This document shows positions 62,708 to 64,000 of a stretch of DNA of 64,000 bases, in pieces. The translations under genes were made by a program, and so were the position numbers. Origin of the DNA: a virus; the IMG/VR virus record IMGVR_UViG_3300032132_000248, positions 1-64,000 of that record; one strand, given 5' to 3'. The notes below the pieces were generated by a model, which searched no databases, had not been told where the DNA came from, and saw only the letters and a list, made by a program, of their open reading frames with translations. Positions within the stretch are counted from its first letter, which is position 1; the number at the start of each line of letters is the position of its first letter.

Positions 62708-62721
62708 TAATAAAACCTCTT

Positions 62722-64000
62722 TTAAATATTTTTAGCTATCTTTTGTTTATATACTCCTCTATGATAAACATTATAAGTTATATCTAATTTTTTAAATAAT
62801 TCTTCTATCCTATCTAATCTATCTAATCTATCATCAACAGTATTATATTCTGTTTCCCATTCTACATTATTTTTATATTCTAAATACTTTCCTTCCTTTT
62901 TCCAACTTTTCTCTAACGGATCCCATAATAAGAAAGCGGAACAAGTTAAAACTTCATGTATAACATCATGAAATTCTTCAACAAAATCCATAGTCTTTTG
63001 AAAATCTTCTTCACCTTCATTTAAATACCCAATTATTAGTTGAAGCATTATCTTTATAGGCCTTTTACTAGTTTTATTAACTTCCCTAATATTTTCAAAA
63101 ATTTCTCTGGTGCCTTTTATACTACCATACTTTTTCATATGTTTTAATACTGGTTCAGAAGCTGATTCTAACCCAATAATCATTCTATCAACTCCAGCAT
63201 TATTATATAATTTTAAAGTTTCTAAATTTCTCATTGGGCTTTGTAATCTAAAATTACCACCCCAAGTTATATTTCCACTGGTGTCCGAATATGGCTGGCC
63301 ATCTGCCCATCCTTTATCAATTATAGCATTACATAATCTTTCTACCCATTCTGGATCCCCATTTACGATTGAATCATGACAAAAAAATGCTCTTTTATCT
63401 TGTTTTATCCACGACTCCATTTCTTTCAGTACATTATCTAAAGGTCTATATCTAAATAAAGGAATAAAAGTAGGCACTGAACAAAATGTACATCTATATG
63501 GACACCCCCTACTAAAATTTATTGGTACGGCTCCACCATAACTTTGTTTATAATAATAATTATCCATCAAATCACTATAATCTGGATACGGTAATATATC
63601 CAATTCAGTATTATCTCGTGGTATGTTATCAACTATTTTATTATGTTCATTTCTCCAAATTAAACCTTTTATATTTTTCAAAGTTTTTGGAATTTGATCC
63701 GATAATACAAGCTCTGTTAATGTAACCTCTCCATCACCTCTTACAATATAATCAACGAAATTATAATCGTCATATTTATATTCAGTGATTGGTGCATATC
63801 CCCAATTTAATAACTGCACACCATTACCACCTATAATAAGTTTTATTTCAGGCCATTTTTCTTTTACTAATTTACAGATAGCAAGTGTCGCATCTACATT
63901 ACCATCAATTATACTAAATCCTACAAATTTTGGTTTTCCTTTTTCTATATATTTTGAAATATAACTGTCTACTATATCGTTTATTTCCTTATATTTAAAT
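62722..64000 (-). CDS. B12-binding radical-SAM protein, 5' end off the right edge
   Basis: The frame is open through 64000, so the gene starts outside the window. The region above 63819 still reads a cobalamin-binding-like domain (KFVGFSIIDGN, KLIIGGNGVQLLN), then VRGDGEVTLTEL, the cluster motif RGCPYRCTFC, FFCHDSIVNGDPEW and GLESASEPVLKHMKK. This is the sixth radical-SAM enzyme of the cluster. The substrate is unknown. Confidence 0.82.
   Translation of the reverse strand, partial: FKYKEINDIVDSYISKYIEKGKPKFVGFSIIDGNVDATLAICKLVKEKWPEIKLIIGGNGVQLLNWGYAPITEYKYDDYNFVDYIVRGDGEVTLTELVLSDQIPKTLKNIKGLIWRNEHNKIVDNIPRDNTELDILPYPDYSDLMDNYYYKQSYGGAVPINFSRGCPYRCTFCSVPTFIPLFRYRPLDNVLKEMESWIKQDKRAFFCHDSIVNGDPEWVERLCNAIIDKGWADGQPYSDTSGNITWGGNFRLQSPMRNLETLKLYNNAGVDRMIIGLESASEPVLKHMKKYGSIKGTREIFENIREVNKTSKRPIKIMLQLIIGYLNEGEEDFQKTMDFVEEFHDVIHEVLTCSAFLLWDPLEKSWKKEGKYLEYKNNVEWETEYNTVDDRLDRLDRIEELFKKLDITYNVYHRGVYKQKIAKNI

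Noticed and set aside
1-64000. tRNA genes, integrase, att sites or insertion sequences
   Set aside because: No cloverleaf-like T-loop segment, tyrosine or serine recombinase motif, transposase or terminal repeats were seen; absence is by eye only.

Overview
The window looks like part of a large, AT-rich, lytic T4-like (myovirus-type) phage genome, probably marine and uncultured. Every convincing gene lies on the minus strand. Genes are packed with ATGA, GTGA, TTGA and TAATG overlaps and mostly carry GGAG/AGGAG ribosome-binding sites. Terminase (gp17), portal (gp20) and prohead protease (gp21) occur in T4 order, and no integrase, att site, tRNA or CRISPR was seen. The host cannot be named from the sequence; the Shine-Dalgarno use argues mildly against Bacteroidetes.

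Region 1 (1-10144) is the head and packaging module: terminase, portal, several small head or core proteins, the gp21-type protease and two acidic core-like proteins, the last running off the left edge. Region 2 (10153-23315) is an internal-protein module. It holds a 2463-residue polyvalent protein (P-loop kinase, CCA-type nucleotidyltransferase, HD, NMN-adenylyltransferase-like, membrane and ligase-type domains), a GH108 endolysin, a 566-residue protein with six ESV(N/D)E repeats, and a run of small proteins starting with a short amphipathic helix that ends in a gp21-like (I/L)-x-E site. My reading is that many of these are packaged in the capsid and cut by the phage protease, so the giant protein would be a pre-packaged RNA and NAD repair kit.

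Region 3 (23361-64000) is a ~40 kb glycan module. Sugar-nucleotide enzymes (GDP-mannose 3,5-epimerase, GMD/RMD-like, fucose-synthase-like and other epimerases, a RmlC-like cupin, a UDP-glucose/GDP-mannose dehydrogenase) lie among a ColD-like PLP dehydratase with His in place of Lys, a second PLP enzyme, a split TPP-enzyme pair, two 2OG-Fe(II) oxygenases, six radical-SAM enzymes, a NodU-type carbamoyltransferase and a sulfotransferase-like protein. Interleaved are two expanded families: nine paralogues of a putative glycosyltransferase ending in a GFKTF...DESYD block, and seven SGNH-like proteins. Together they could build and decorate an unusual glycan based on GDP-sugars, for the host surface, the virion or another acceptor.

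The most notable non-coding signal is a 5' leader at 46795-46917. It has a sigma70-like promoter, a nested multi-helix fold, a mutually exclusive antiterminator/terminator pair and an overlapping 24-codon ORF, all immediately before an SGNH-GMD/RMD-RmlC gene run. This is a candidate undescribed riboswitch or attenuator.
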